A stretch of 64,000 nt of DNA from Desulfitobacterium_A nosdiversum. Lineage in GTDB: Bacteria; Bacillota; Desulfitobacteriia; Desulfitobacteriales; Desulfitobacteriaceae. Position 1 is the first letter of the stretch. Every line of letters starts with the position of its first letter. The position numbers were made by a program, and so were the translations under genes. Positions 33,542-41,810 of this stretch are shown here, in pieces. Where the stretch lies: contig NZ_CP172056.1 of NCBI RefSeq assembly GCF_049860565.1, positions 4,030,001 through 4,094,000 of the forward strand, given 5' to 3'. The notes below the pieces were generated by a model. It did no database searches, was not told where the DNA came from, and was given only the letters and a program-made list of their open reading frames with translations.

Positions 33542-34681
33542 TTAGCGAAGAACGCTTCCTGCAATAACCATCCGTTGAACTTCAGAAGTTCCTTCATAGA
33601 TTTCAGTAATTTTAGCATCACGCATTGCTCTTTCAACCGGATAGTTTTCGGTATAACCATACCCGCCATGGATTTGTACGGCTCTGTTCGTAACGAAGCT
33701 TGCTGTTTCAGCAGCGAAGAGTTTAGCCATAGCCGCTTCTTTGGTGTAAGGAAGGCCATTCTCTTCATTGTAAGCTGCTTGATAGACGAGGAGGCGAGCA
33801 GCCTCGATTTGCGTAGCCATATCAGCGATCATCCATTGAATCGCTTGTTTTGTAGCAATCGGTTTTCCGAATTGAACACGTTCTTTAGCATATTTAACAG
33901 CTGCATCTAATGCACCTTCGGCAATTCCAAGGGCTTGCGCAGCAATTCCAATACGTCCGCCATCAAGCGTTTGCATGGCAATTTTGAAGCCTTGTCCGGG
34001 TTTACCAATAATAGCATCTTTCGGAATACGGCAGTTGCTGAAGTAAAGTGGTGTTGTACTGGAAGCTTTGATTCCCATTTTGTGTTCTTTTTCGCCAACA
34101 GAGAAACCAGGTGCATCTTTTTCAACAATAAATGCGCTGATACCTTTTGTTCCTTGACTCGGGTCGGTCATTGCTGTAACGATGTATACATCAGCATAAC
34201 CACCGTTGGTGATGAAGATCTTGGAACCATTAAGGACCCACTCATCTCCTTCTAAAACAGCAGTTGTCAGTCCTGCTGCAGCATCTGTCCCTGCACCGGG
34301 TTCGGTTAAAGCAAATGCGCCAAGGAATTCGCCGCTTGCTAATTTTTTCAGATATTTTTCTTTTTGAGCCTCTGTACCAAATTGGTAAATCGGCCAGGTT
34401 CCTAACGAAGTATGACCAGAAACGATAACAGCGGTGCTGGCACAAACGCGAGCCAGTTCTTCGATAACGATAACATAGCTGATGTGGTCTGCTCCAGCGC
34501 CGCCAACCTCTTCAGCGTAAGGTACGCCGAGTAAATTGAGTTCAGCAAGTTGGGGAAGAAGTTCTGCAGGGAAACGATGCTCGCGGTCAATTTCTGCAGC
34601 AATAGGAGCAACGGCAGATTGAGCAAACTCTTTGACCGTGTTCTGGATTAAGCTTTGGATCTCTGTCAGTTCGAAATTCAT
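33542..34681 (-). CDS. acyl-CoA dehydrogenase, short-chain type
   Basis: The flavoprotein oxidises acyl-CoA to enoyl-CoA. It has the signatures GAFALTEPGAGTDAAAG and FITNGGYADVYIV, and ends with AKITEIYEGTSEVQRMVIAG, in which the Glu of YEGTSE is the catalytic base position of short-chain and butyryl-CoA dehydrogenases. The start at 34681 (MNFELTEIQ) follows AAGGAGGAA; the frame open to 34753 adds a basic leader with no ribosome site. It lies between the GntP-type permease and etfBA genes. Confidence 0.94.
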   Translation of the reverse strand: MNFELTEIQSLIQNTVKEFAQSAVAPIAAEIDREHRFPAELLPQLAELNLLGVPYAEEVGGAGADHISYVIVIEELARVCASTAVIVSGHTSLGTWPIYQFGTEAQKEKYLKKLASGEFLGAFALTEPGAGTDAAAGLTTAVLEGDEWVLNGSKIFITNGGYADVYIVTAMTDPSQGTKGISAFIVEKDAPGFSVGEKEHKMGIKASSTTPLYFSNCRIPKDAIIGKPGQGFKIAMQTLDGGRIGIAAQALGIAEGALDAAVKYAKERVQFGKPIATKQAIQWMIADMATQIEAARLLVYQAAYNEENGLPYTKEAAMAKLFAAETASFVTNRAVQIHGGYGYTENYPVERAMRDAKITEIYEGTSEVQRMVIAGSVLR

Positions 34682-34772
34682 GAAAAAATTCCTCCTTAAA
34701 TTTAGTCTGTTATAGTGAAAGTGGTGGCTTCGAAAAGTGACTTTCAAAGCCACGTTGACTTAAGATTAACGA

Positions 34773-36170
34773 TTAAACAAAATGGAAAATAGAACTTAGC
34801 GGAATCAAGATCAACGGAGCAACAATTTTCATACACGTCAAAGCAAAGATGTCTTTATAGGCTTGTTTATGAGTCAATCCGGTGATAGCCAGTAATGTGA
34901 TAACAGCGCCATTGTGCGGTAAGGTGTCCATACCACCGGAGGCCATGGAAGCAATCCTGTGCAACATCTCAGGACTTAATCCAATATTATTAGCCATCGC
35001 AAGATAGTCTTTACCGAAAGTATCAAGCGCAATACTCATACCACCGGAAGCAGATCCCGTTACACCGGCTAAAACGTTAACCGTAACAGCTTCAGAGAGA
35101 AGCGGGCTGCCGCCGCCTTTGATGCTCATTAAAGCATGGGCGATGGATTGGAAACCGGGAAGAGACTTGATAACGTTTCCGAAACCGACTTCAGAAGCTG
35201 TATTCATAACGGCTAATAAGGAACCGATGGCACCGGCGTTAAGCGCTTTGGCGACATTGCCTTGCATTTTCTTCGGGTTGATAAAAAATGCAATAATAAT
35301 TCCAACGGCTAAACCGATCATGAGAGCCCAGTTATTCATGGTACCGACGATTCCGGCTTTATCCATTTTATAAGGAGCTTGGGTAGCCCATGCTGAAATA
35401 TCCCAATGAACAAAAACAAATTTCGTGAGAACTAAGGTCACAACCAAAACAGCGATCAACGGGACAGTGGATAAGAGCACATTAGGCAAAGTACTGTCTT
35501 CAATGATTTCAGGTTCTTGGCTTGTATGGATTCCATAGCCTTCTCCGGCAGCTTGAGCTTTTCTTCTGCGCCATTCAAGGTAAAGCATACCCGCGACAAA
35601 AATCATCAGTGCACCGAGAGTACCAGTTACAGGAGCAGCATAAAGGTCTGTATTAAAGAATTTCATCGGAATCGAGTTCTGAATCTGAGGAGTTCCTGGA
35701 AGAGCGTCCATCGTAAACGTAAAGGCACCGAGAGCAATCGTTGCAGGAATTAAACGTTTAGGAATATTCGCTTCTTTAAAGACGTTTGCTGCAAACGGAT
35801 AAACGGCAAAAGCTACAACGAAAAGACTTACACCACCATAGGTTAAGATGGCACAGGCGAGAACGACGGAGAGCATTGCTTGTTTCGTTCCGAGTTTCTT
35901 AACAATTGCTTTGGCAATTGCAGCTGCGGCTCCGGATTCCTCCATTGCTTTTCCAAAGACAGCACCTAGGAGAAAGAAGGGGAAGTAAACTTTAACATAG
36001 TTCGCAAGGTTGGGAAGAAAAATTTCAGTATAGGTCGGCATTAAGGCCATTCCGGATAATACGGCAGCTAATATTGCAAAAACTGGAGCAAAGAAAATAA
36101 CTGAGTAACCTTTAAATGCCATAAACATAAGAAGTCCGAGAGCCAGTAAAATTCCTATAACACCTAGCAT
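34773..36170 (-). CDS. GntP-family permease (short-chain or hydroxy acid transporter)
   Basis: The 465-residue membrane protein has about twelve hydrophobic segments, with GntP-type elements such as TYGGVSLFVVAFAVYPFA and GVTGSASGGMSIALDTFGKDY. Family members are H+ symporters for gluconate, 3-hydroxybutyrate or related acids. Directly after the CoA-transferase gene (16-bp gap) it probably imports the carboxylate that the transferase activates. The exact substrate is not evident. Confidence 0.87.
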   Translation of the reverse strand: MLGVIGILLALGLLMFMAFKGYSVIFFAPVFAILAAVLSGMALMPTYTEIFLPNLANYVKVYFPFFLLGAVFGKAMEESGAAAAIAKAIVKKLGTKQAMLSVVLACAILTYGGVSLFVVAFAVYPFAANVFKEANIPKRLIPATIALGAFTFTMDALPGTPQIQNSIPMKFFNTDLYAAPVTGTLGALMIFVAGMLYLEWRRRKAQAAGEGYGIHTSQEPEIIEDSTLPNVLLSTVPLIAVLVVTLVLTKFVFVHWDISAWATQAPYKMDKAGIVGTMNNWALMIGLAVGIIIAFFINPKKMQGNVAKALNAGAIGSLLAVMNTASEVGFGNVIKSLPGFQSIAHALMSIKGGGSPLLSEAVTVNVLAGVTGSASGGMSIALDTFGKDYLAMANNIGLSPEMLHRIASMASGGMDTLPHNGAVITLLAITGLTHKQAYKDIFALTCMKIVAPLILIPLSSIFHFV

Positions 36171-36186
36171 GGCGATCCCCCTAATT

Positions 36187-37746
36187 TTATTTTGCGGCTT
36201 GAGCTACGTTGAGGTTCATAGGTCCGTCTTGGAAAATTCGAGCATCCATTGTTTTGAGGTTTGGAGAGATGATCGGTTTGAAATCGATATGAGCCAAGAC
36301 ATCGTTCTCTAGGCTAATTCCAGGAGCAATTTCTGTAAGCATCACGCCTTCAGAAGTTAGCTCAAATACAGCACGCTCCGTAATATAAAGGACAGGTTGG
36401 TTAACACTTTGCGCATATTCTGCGGAGAAGGTGATTTGCTCTACGGTGTCAATCAGTTTATTGATTTTACCTTCTTGGACAATTTTGAGCTGTCCGTCTT
36501 CGACCTTAACTTTTAAACCGCCCGCAGTCATCGTACCGCAATAGACCACTTTTTTGGCATTTTGGGTGATATTGATGAAACCACCGCAGCCGGCAATTTT
36601 CGGCCCGAATTTGCTGACGTTGATGTTTCCTTTCTTGTCCATTTGAGCAAGTCCGAGAAAAGCAACATCCAATCCGCCGCCATCATAAAAATCGAATTGA
36701 TAAGGTTGGTCGAGCAAGGCTTCAACATTAGTAGAAGCTCCAAAACTTCCGCCGCCTGCAGGAATCCCGCCGATTCCTCCGGCCTCAACGGTCAGCGTCA
36801 TTTGGCTGGCAATGCCTTCTTCATTGGCTACTGCAGCAATCCCTTCCGGCACTCCGATACCAAGGTTGACCGCAGCATTCGGAACGAGTTCAAATGCCGC
36901 TCTTCGGGCGATAACTTTACGCTCATTTAAGGGCATTGCTTCCAATTGTCCTACCGGAACCCGAGCCTCACCGGAATACGCCGGATTATAAGACTCGCCA
37001 AACGTTTGCCATTGCTCGTCTGCGGCGACAACGATATAATCAACGAGAATTCCAGGAACCTTGACCATTTTCGGATTCAGCGAACCTGTTGAAACGATCC
37101 GTTCAACTTGAGCGATAACAATTCCGCCAGAGCGTTTTGCCGCTTGTGCCATAGAGAAAATTTCGAGGGAAACGGCTTCTTTTTCAATACTCAAGTTTCC
37201 GCGTTCGTCGGCAGAAGTAGCACGGATAATAGCAACATCCACATTAAAACCTTTATAGAACAGATAATCTTTTCCTTGAAGATTGAGCACTTCAACCATG
37301 TCTTCTTGGGTCTTTGCGTTAAGTTTTCCCCCTTCAATCCGGGGATCTACAAAGGTTCCTAATCCGACTTTGCTTACAGTACCAGGCTTGCCTGCAGCAA
37401 TATCGCGTGTTAACTGAGCTAAAGTACCTTGAGGAAAGTTGTACGCTTCAACCTTGTTATCAACAACAAGGTTTACCATACGGGGAGCTAAGTTATAATG
37501 CCCGGCAATAACCCGTTTAACGAGCCCCTCATAACCAAAGTGCCCTACCCCTTTGGTTTTTCCATCGCCGATCCCTGCACAATGGAATAATGTTAAATCC
37601 CGGGGGTGGCCTTCATTGAGAAACTGATTTTCAAGTTCCGTGGTAATAACTTCCGCATGCGCTGAACCAGCAAAACCAGTGACTCCGACGCATACTCCGT
37701 CAGCAATCTTTTTTACTGCTTCGGCTGCAGTGATTACCTTTGCCAC
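36187..37746 (-). CDS. family I acetate/propionate CoA-transferase (YdiF/Pct-like)
   Basis: The 519-residue fused alpha-beta CoA-transferase exchanges CoA between acetyl-CoA and short-chain acids. The alpha half carries GVTGFAGSAHAEVI and the beta half carries the catalytic Glu in TLTVEAGGIGGIPAGGGSFG. Further conserved segments are NLGIGVPEGIAAVA and KKVVYCGTMTAGG. It is the first gene of the operon and starts about 50 bp past a sigma-54 promoter. It activates the imported acid without ATP. Confidence 0.93.
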   Translation of the reverse strand: MAKVITAAEAVKKIADGVCVGVTGFAGSAHAEVITTELENQFLNEGHPRDLTLFHCAGIGDGKTKGVGHFGYEGLVKRVIAGHYNLAPRMVNLVVDNKVEAYNFPQGTLAQLTRDIAAGKPGTVSKVGLGTFVDPRIEGGKLNAKTQEDMVEVLNLQGKDYLFYKGFNVDVAIIRATSADERGNLSIEKEAVSLEIFSMAQAAKRSGGIVIAQVERIVSTGSLNPKMVKVPGILVDYIVVAADEQWQTFGESYNPAYSGEARVPVGQLEAMPLNERKVIARRAAFELVPNAAVNLGIGVPEGIAAVANEEGIASQMTLTVEAGGIGGIPAGGGSFGASTNVEALLDQPYQFDFYDGGGLDVAFLGLAQMDKKGNINVSKFGPKIAGCGGFINITQNAKKVVYCGTMTAGGLKVKVEDGQLKIVQEGKINKLIDTVEQITFSAEYAQSVNQPVLYITERAVFELTSEGVMLTEIAPGISLENDVLAHIDFKPIISPNLKTMDARIFQDGPMNLNVAQAAK

Positions 37747-37795
37747 ATGTATTCCTCCCTTTCGATAGATTGTTTTGAATGCGACTATAACTTAA

Positions 37796-37811
37796 AGCAA
37801 GTCTCGTGCCA
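37796..37811 (-). promoter_or_regulatory. sigma-54 (-24/-12) promoter of the acyl-CoA operon
   Basis: The minus strand reads TGGCAC, five bases, TTGCT, which matches the consensus TGGCAC-N5-TTGCW at every position. The GG and GC doublets are ten bases apart as required. It lies 49 bp upstream of the CoA-transferase ATG, and the neighbouring upstream gene encodes a GAFTGA-containing activator. Confidence 0.88.
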
Positions 37812-37963
37812 AAAAGTTTGTACAAATACTTTTTTTCACATTATTATCCAAAAAGATTTTTTACGGGCCTTGATTACTCAAGGCTTGAAGGCCCAAGTAA
37901 AAATTATTGTTTTTGTGCATAGTACCGGATTATTCATAAATAAAATCAATGGATTGATAAACA

Positions 37964-37990
37964 AAACTTGTAGCGAATCGCTACAAGTTT
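37964..37990 (-). promoter_or_regulatory. perfect 13-bp inverted repeat: activator site or terminator
   Basis: The arm AAACTTGTAGCGA is repeated inverted around a single central base. It sits about 150 bp upstream of the sigma-54 promoter, the normal place for an enhancer-binding site. It is also 71 bp past the regulator's stop and is followed on the minus strand by TTTTGTTTATC, so it could form a terminator. Both roles may apply. Confidence 0.6.
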
Positions 37991-38060
37991 ATATTGTAAT
38001 TGCATGCACAAGCACAATCTAAGGCTTTTTTAAGCCTTTGTTCTATTTTAATACATTGTT

Positions 38061-39473
38061 CTATTTCGCTACATCTTGAGAATCTACAGTCTCAAGTCCG
38101 TATTGCTCGATTTTGCGATATAATCTCGTCCGCGGAATGCCTAGAATTCGGGCTGCCTCAGTTCTGCTATGATGGGCAATAATCAAAGCTTTTTTAATAA
38201 GATCACGCTCAACTTCCTCGAGAGCTTTATCTAACAAACACGTATCGTGGTTCTTCTTCGTTGTTGACAAACAAATATGGGTTGGTAAATCTTTCATATA
38301 GATGACCTCAGAATCCACACTGACAATCAAACGTTCCACTAACGCACTTAGTTCACGAATATTGCCCGGCCAGCTATAGTGACATAAGATATCAAGGACC
38401 TCAGGATCAAAACGCTTAAGCGTCTCTGCCTTGTTGCAGTATTCTGTAAGAAAGTGTTGAATCAGCAAAGGAATATCCTCTGAATGTTCCCTAAGTGCGG
38501 GTAATTGCAGAGATAACACATTCAATCGATAATAAAGATCCTCGCGGAATGTTCCTTCCTTGATCATCTGTTCTAAATTTCGGTGAGTTGCAGCGATAAT
38601 CCGAACGTCTACCTTCTCGGCTTCCCGTCCTCCAACGCGCTCCACCTCACGTTCCTGTAAAGCCCTGAGGATTTTCACCTGCATCAACAGAGGCATATCC
38701 CCGATTTCATCCAGAAAAAGCGTACCTCCATTGGCAAGCTGAAATTTTCCGAGCTTTCCTCCTTTTTTAGCGCCGGTAAAAGCTCCCTCCTCGTAACCAA
38801 AAAGCTCACTTTCCAGCAAATTCTCCGGAATTGCCCCGCAGTTTATGCTGACAAAAGGAAAGTCCGCACGATCACTTTCACAATGAATTGCATGTGCCCA
38901 AAGCTCTTTTCCCGATCCACTTTCCCCAACGATTAAAATATTCGCTTTACTATGAGCCATTCGTTTGGCCAGCTCTTTTGTCCGCTTGATAATCGTGCTT
39001 TGTCCAAGAATCTGATCAAACGTATATTTGGCTTTAAATATACTTCTAATTTCATTTTGATATTCAGACAGTTTATTATGAAGAACCTGATTTGCTTGTG
39101 CTAACTGACTCAGTTCCTCCATCGATTCAAATAAAACAGTGCCAAGACATCCTGCAATCTCTCCGTCATCACCGAATAGAGGAATCCGGTGAACAATGGA
39201 TTTGATCCCGTTTCCATAAACATGTTCCTTGGAAATCTCCGGTTGACCTGTTGCCAGAACGATCGGAATCCGTGTATTGGGCACGACATCGTTGACATTA
39301 CGACCAATAACTTGTGCCTTGTCCACTTTGAGAAAATTAGCGTAGTGATCATTAAGCATTAAAACATCACCATTTGCATCCGTAATGATCACCGAAATAG
39401 GGAGCGAACCAAAAAGAGAATCCAGGAGATAGATCGTTTCTTCACAAAATGTCATGTTAAAACACTTGCTCAT
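38061..39473 (-). CDS. sigma-54-dependent transcriptional activator (PAS-AAA-Fis)
   Basis: The 470-residue protein has three parts: an N-terminal PAS domain (SLPISVIITDANGDVLMLND, about residues 15-125), a central AAA+ domain with Walker A GESGSGKE, sigma-54 contact loop EGAFTGAKKGGK and Walker B GGTLFLDEIGDMP, and a C-terminal Fis-type HTH (TEAARILGIPRTRLYRKIEQ). It is the likely activator of the downstream acyl-CoA operon, whose sigma-54 promoter lies 250 bp past its stop. The PAS ligand is unknown. Confidence 0.93.
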   Translation of the reverse strand: MSKCFNMTFCEETIYLLDSLFGSLPISVIITDANGDVLMLNDHYANFLKVDKAQVIGRNVNDVVPNTRIPIVLATGQPEISKEHVYGNGIKSIVHRIPLFGDDGEIAGCLGTVLFESMEELSQLAQANQVLHNKLSEYQNEIRSIFKAKYTFDQILGQSTIIKRTKELAKRMAHSKANILIVGESGSGKELWAHAIHCESDRADFPFVSINCGAIPENLLESELFGYEEGAFTGAKKGGKLGKFQLANGGTLFLDEIGDMPLLMQVKILRALQEREVERVGGREAEKVDVRIIAATHRNLEQMIKEGTFREDLYYRLNVLSLQLPALREHSEDIPLLIQHFLTEYCNKAETLKRFDPEVLDILCHYSWPGNIRELSALVERLIVSVDSEVIYMKDLPTHICLSTTKKNHDTCLLDKALEEVERDLIKKALIIAHHSRTEAARILGIPRTRLYRKIEQYGLETVDSQDVAK

Positions 39474-39881
39474 TTAGATCCCTTTCCTTCCTAAAAAGAG
39501 TATATATTCCTCAGAGTCATATAAATAACAAAAGCACCTAAAAGGCGCTTTTGAATGCTATAAGTTTCCTTAATTATAATTTCTATTATTTAAAAAAGCT
39601 AGAGTTAAAATAAAAAATTTTAATATGTACTTTATTCCATTTTGATATGTCCTTAGAATTTTAACCGGTTACCCCTCCATCAATCAATCTTTGTTAACAA
39701 ATACATATCCATTTCACGCACTAAAACTTACCAGAATATTTGTCATAAAAAAGGACAAATTAGTATTATTGATTCGCGAATCAAATCAGAACCAAATGCC
39801 TCGGAATCAAATGCTCTCTAACAAATCGAAAAGTTTTCAGAACAGCTTCGAACTAAACGAGAACATAGGAGGTTTACGATT
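39474..39881. other. intergenic region between sigma-54 activator and spore protein genes
   Basis: This 408-bp AT-rich stretch has an imperfect hairpin around 39531-39553 (AAAAGCACC with GGCGCTTTT) and a perfect 16-bp palindrome at 39769-39784. A forespore promoter for the spore protein gene is expected, but I could not fit a sigma-G consensus convincingly. Confidence 0.5.
39769..39784. promoter_or_regulatory. 16-bp palindrome upstream of the spore protein gene
   Basis: TTGATTCGCGAATCAA is perfectly palindromic and stands about 100 bp before the spore protein ATG. A central CG-containing palindrome in AT-rich DNA suggests a protein-binding site. No known regulator is recognised. Confidence 0.4.
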
Positions 39882-40028
39882 ATGGCGAAATACAATTTAC
39901 CTGTAGACAAAAATACCATTGCCAGTCAAATGGGCATTCAATTAGGCGGAGACAAAACCGCTCGTCAAAATGGATCTGTTGGCGGTGAAATGGTTCGCCG
40001 CACCTTTGAAAGCTTCGGAAAACGCTAA
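39882..40028 (+). CDS. alpha/beta-type small acid-soluble spore protein
   Basis: The 48-residue protein contains MGIQLGGDKTARQNGSVGGE, the conserved DNA-binding region of alpha/beta SASPs, where Bacillus proteins read like FGVQLGADTTSRANGSVGGE. It ends with MVRRTFESFGKR. It would coat and protect spore DNA. AGGAGG lies eight bases before the ATG, and a strong terminator follows. It is shorter than major Bacillus SASPs, consistent with minor clostridial types. It is direct evidence that the host sporulates. Confidence 0.9.
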   Translation: MAKYNLPVDKNTIASQMGIQLGGDKTARQNGSVGGEMVRRTFESFGKR

Positions 40029-40055
40029 ATTTTCCCGTAATTGGTTATCTATATC

Positions 40056-40097
40056 AAAGGCTATCCAGGACGTAATAAAAACGTCTGGGTAGCCTTT
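40056..40097 (+). terminator. Rho-independent terminator of the spore protein gene
   Basis: A 17-bp stem (40056-40073 with 40081-40097; one bulge, one wobble) closes an A-rich loop and is followed by CTATTTAAAC. It is 27 bp past the stop codon. Confidence 0.85.
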
Positions 40098-40183
40098 CTA
40101 TTTAAACTTGTTCTTCGCTCCAATGCATAATGTTCTAATTCAACGTTCTAACTCAGCAGACTAATATAGAATATATATTTTCA

Positions 40184-40212
40184 TTGATGCAGAATATTTG
40201 TTCGTATATAAT
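40184..40212 (+). promoter_or_regulatory. SOS-type promoter of the Y-family polymerase operon
   Basis: TTGATG (40184-40189) and TATAAT (40207-40212) are 17 bases apart. The spacer holds GAATATTTGTTC (40192-40203), one base off the Gram-positive LexA core GAAC-N4-GTTC. A further GAAC half-site follows at 40223. LexA bound here would block RNA polymerase. Confidence 0.65.
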
Positions 40213-40260
40213 ACAAAAATAAGAACATACGAATCTCATTTTCAAATGGTGGTGAACATA

Positions 40261-41514
40261 ATGAGGCAACGTATTATCTTCCATATTGACGTGAATTCTG
40301 CTTATCTTTCTTGGGAAGCCGCCTATCGTTTACAGCATGGTGATCCCATTGACCTTCGCCAGATTCCTTCGGTCATTGGAGGAGACCCGACAACACGGCA
40401 CGGAATCGTCCTTGCGAAATCCCTTCCCGCCAAAAAACTTAAAGTGCAGACCGGCGAAACCTTGCACTCCGCTCTTTCTAAATGTCCAGAACTTGCAATC
40501 GCTAAGCCTAATTATCTGCTCTACCGTCAATGCAGCCGCTCTCTTGGTGAAATTTTAAGCGACTATTCTCCTTTAATTCAGCAGTTTTCCGTCGACGAAT
40601 ACTTTCTTGATTTCAGCCGAATGGAAAAACTCTTTAACGACCCCGTTGGAACCGCTTGCCAAATGAAAGACCGCATCAAAAATGAACTTGGATTTACCGT
40701 CAATATTGGCATTTCAAGCAATAAACTGCTGTCGAAAATGGCCTCCGAATTCGAAAAGCCCGATAAAGTTCATACTCTCTTTCCTCAAGAGATTGCCTCC
40801 AAAATGTGGCCCCTGCCTATTGAAGAACTATTCATGGTCGGCAGAGCAACTACACACAAGCTTCGCAGCCATGGAATTCAAACTATCGGCGACCTTGCTC
40901 ATTGTGATGTCCGGCTTTTGCTGCCCGGTCTCAAAAGTTTCGGGCAACTCGTTTGGAACTATGCCAATGGAATCGAGGGCTCGCCGGTTAGACCCGGAGG
41001 CAGTATTGATGTCAAAGGAATGGGAAATTCCACAACACTTGCTTTTGATGTGGAAGATCGGAAAACTGCTCACCTTGTTCTCCTCTCCCTTGTCGAAACG
41101 GTCTCTGCCCGTTTAAGGCAGGATCATTATCAAAGCTGCCTTATCGCCATTTCTTTCAGGACTCAAGAATTTCTCTCCTATTCACACCAGCGAAAAATTG
41201 CTCATCCCACAGACTGCACCCAAGAAATCTGGGAAATCGCATGTCAGCTCTTCGATGAGTTATGGCAAGGTCAGCCTTTGCGTCACATGGGAGTTCGGGT
41301 TTCCGACTTAAGCCAGGATGATTTCGTTCAGCTTGCCTTATTTGGAAAAGACTATGCAAAACTCCGCAAGCTTGACCAAGCTGTAGATTTAATCCGTTCC
41401 CGGTTTGGTTCTCAGGCAATCATCCGTTCTTCCTACCTTCACTCCGGACTCAAAGCCATGACCGGCGGTGTTATTGAAGAAGAGGAATATCCGATGATGT
41501 CCAGCATGCTATAA
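40261..41514 (+). CDS. Y-family DNA polymerase (DinB/UmuC-like)
   Basis: The translesion polymerase has HIDVNSAYLSWEAA at the N-terminus (metal Asp), the second catalytic block FSVDEYFLDFS, helix-hairpin-helix region around TIGDLAHCDVRLLLPGLKSFG, and a little-finger domain. The ATG at 40261 (MRQRIIFHID) has GGTGG nearby and fits the family start; the frame reaching 40198 runs through the promoter. It may form an operon with the 86-residue gene that follows. The LexA-like promoter predicts DNA-damage induction. Confidence 0.92.
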   Translation: MRQRIIFHIDVNSAYLSWEAAYRLQHGDPIDLRQIPSVIGGDPTTRHGIVLAKSLPAKKLKVQTGETLHSALSKCPELAIAKPNYLLYRQCSRSLGEILSDYSPLIQQFSVDEYFLDFSRMEKLFNDPVGTACQMKDRIKNELGFTVNIGISSNKLLSKMASEFEKPDKVHTLFPQEIASKMWPLPIEELFMVGRATTHKLRSHGIQTIGDLAHCDVRLLLPGLKSFGQLVWNYANGIEGSPVRPGGSIDVKGMGNSTTLAFDVEDRKTAHLVLLSLVETVSARLRQDHYQSCLIAISFRTQEFLSYSHQRKIAHPTDCTQEIWEIACQLFDELWQGQPLRHMGVRVSDLSQDDFVQLALFGKDYAKLRKLDQAVDLIRSRFGSQAIIRSSYLHSGLKAMTGGVIEEEEYPMMSSML

Positions 41515-41543
41515 ATATTTACCTTTATTAAGGAGGTGTTACC

Positions 41544-41804
41544 GTGAAAGTTCTTATGCAGCCCATCGAAATGGTGGCTCGTTTTTCCCAGGACGGCACT
41601 CCTCGGCCCGTCAAATACCAAGTCACTTTTGAAGGTGAACCCGTTGTCATTCAGGTCGATCAAATTCTCTTAAAAACCGAAGAAAAGATCGCCGGCAACC
41701 GAATGCTTGTTTTCCGCTGTCAAAGCGAAATCAATGGAAGCCTTAAACTGTTTGAGCTAAAATACGAAATAAATACCTGTCGCTGGTTTCTGTTTAAAAT
41801 TTAA
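41544..41804 (+). CDS. small protein encoded beside the Y-family polymerase
   Basis: This 86-residue protein has a GTG start at 41544, seven bases after AAGGAGG. It is mostly beta-strand-like (VARFSQDGTPRPVKYQVTFE, then GEPVVIQVDQILLKTEEKI) with no catalytic motif or membrane segment. It follows the polymerase by 29 bp, so a shared SOS-controlled transcript is likely. A second, broken copy is found at 50882-51022. I do not know its function; an accessory role to the polymerase is inferred from position. Confidence 0.8.
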   Translation: MKVLMQPIEMVARFSQDGTPRPVKYQVTFEGEPVVIQVDQILLKTEEKIAGNRMLVFRCQSEINGSLKLFELKYEINTCRWFLFKI

Positions 41805-41810
41805 ACCTAA

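Larger units (their letters stand above)
37747..38060. other. regulatory region upstream of the acyl-CoA operon
   Basis: This 314-bp region between the CoA-transferase start and the stop of the sigma-54 activator gene contains the -24/-12 promoter (37796-37811), a perfect inverted repeat (37964-37990) and a small AAGGCTT/AAGCCTT hairpin near 38020-38040. I see no protein gene in it. Confidence 0.7.
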
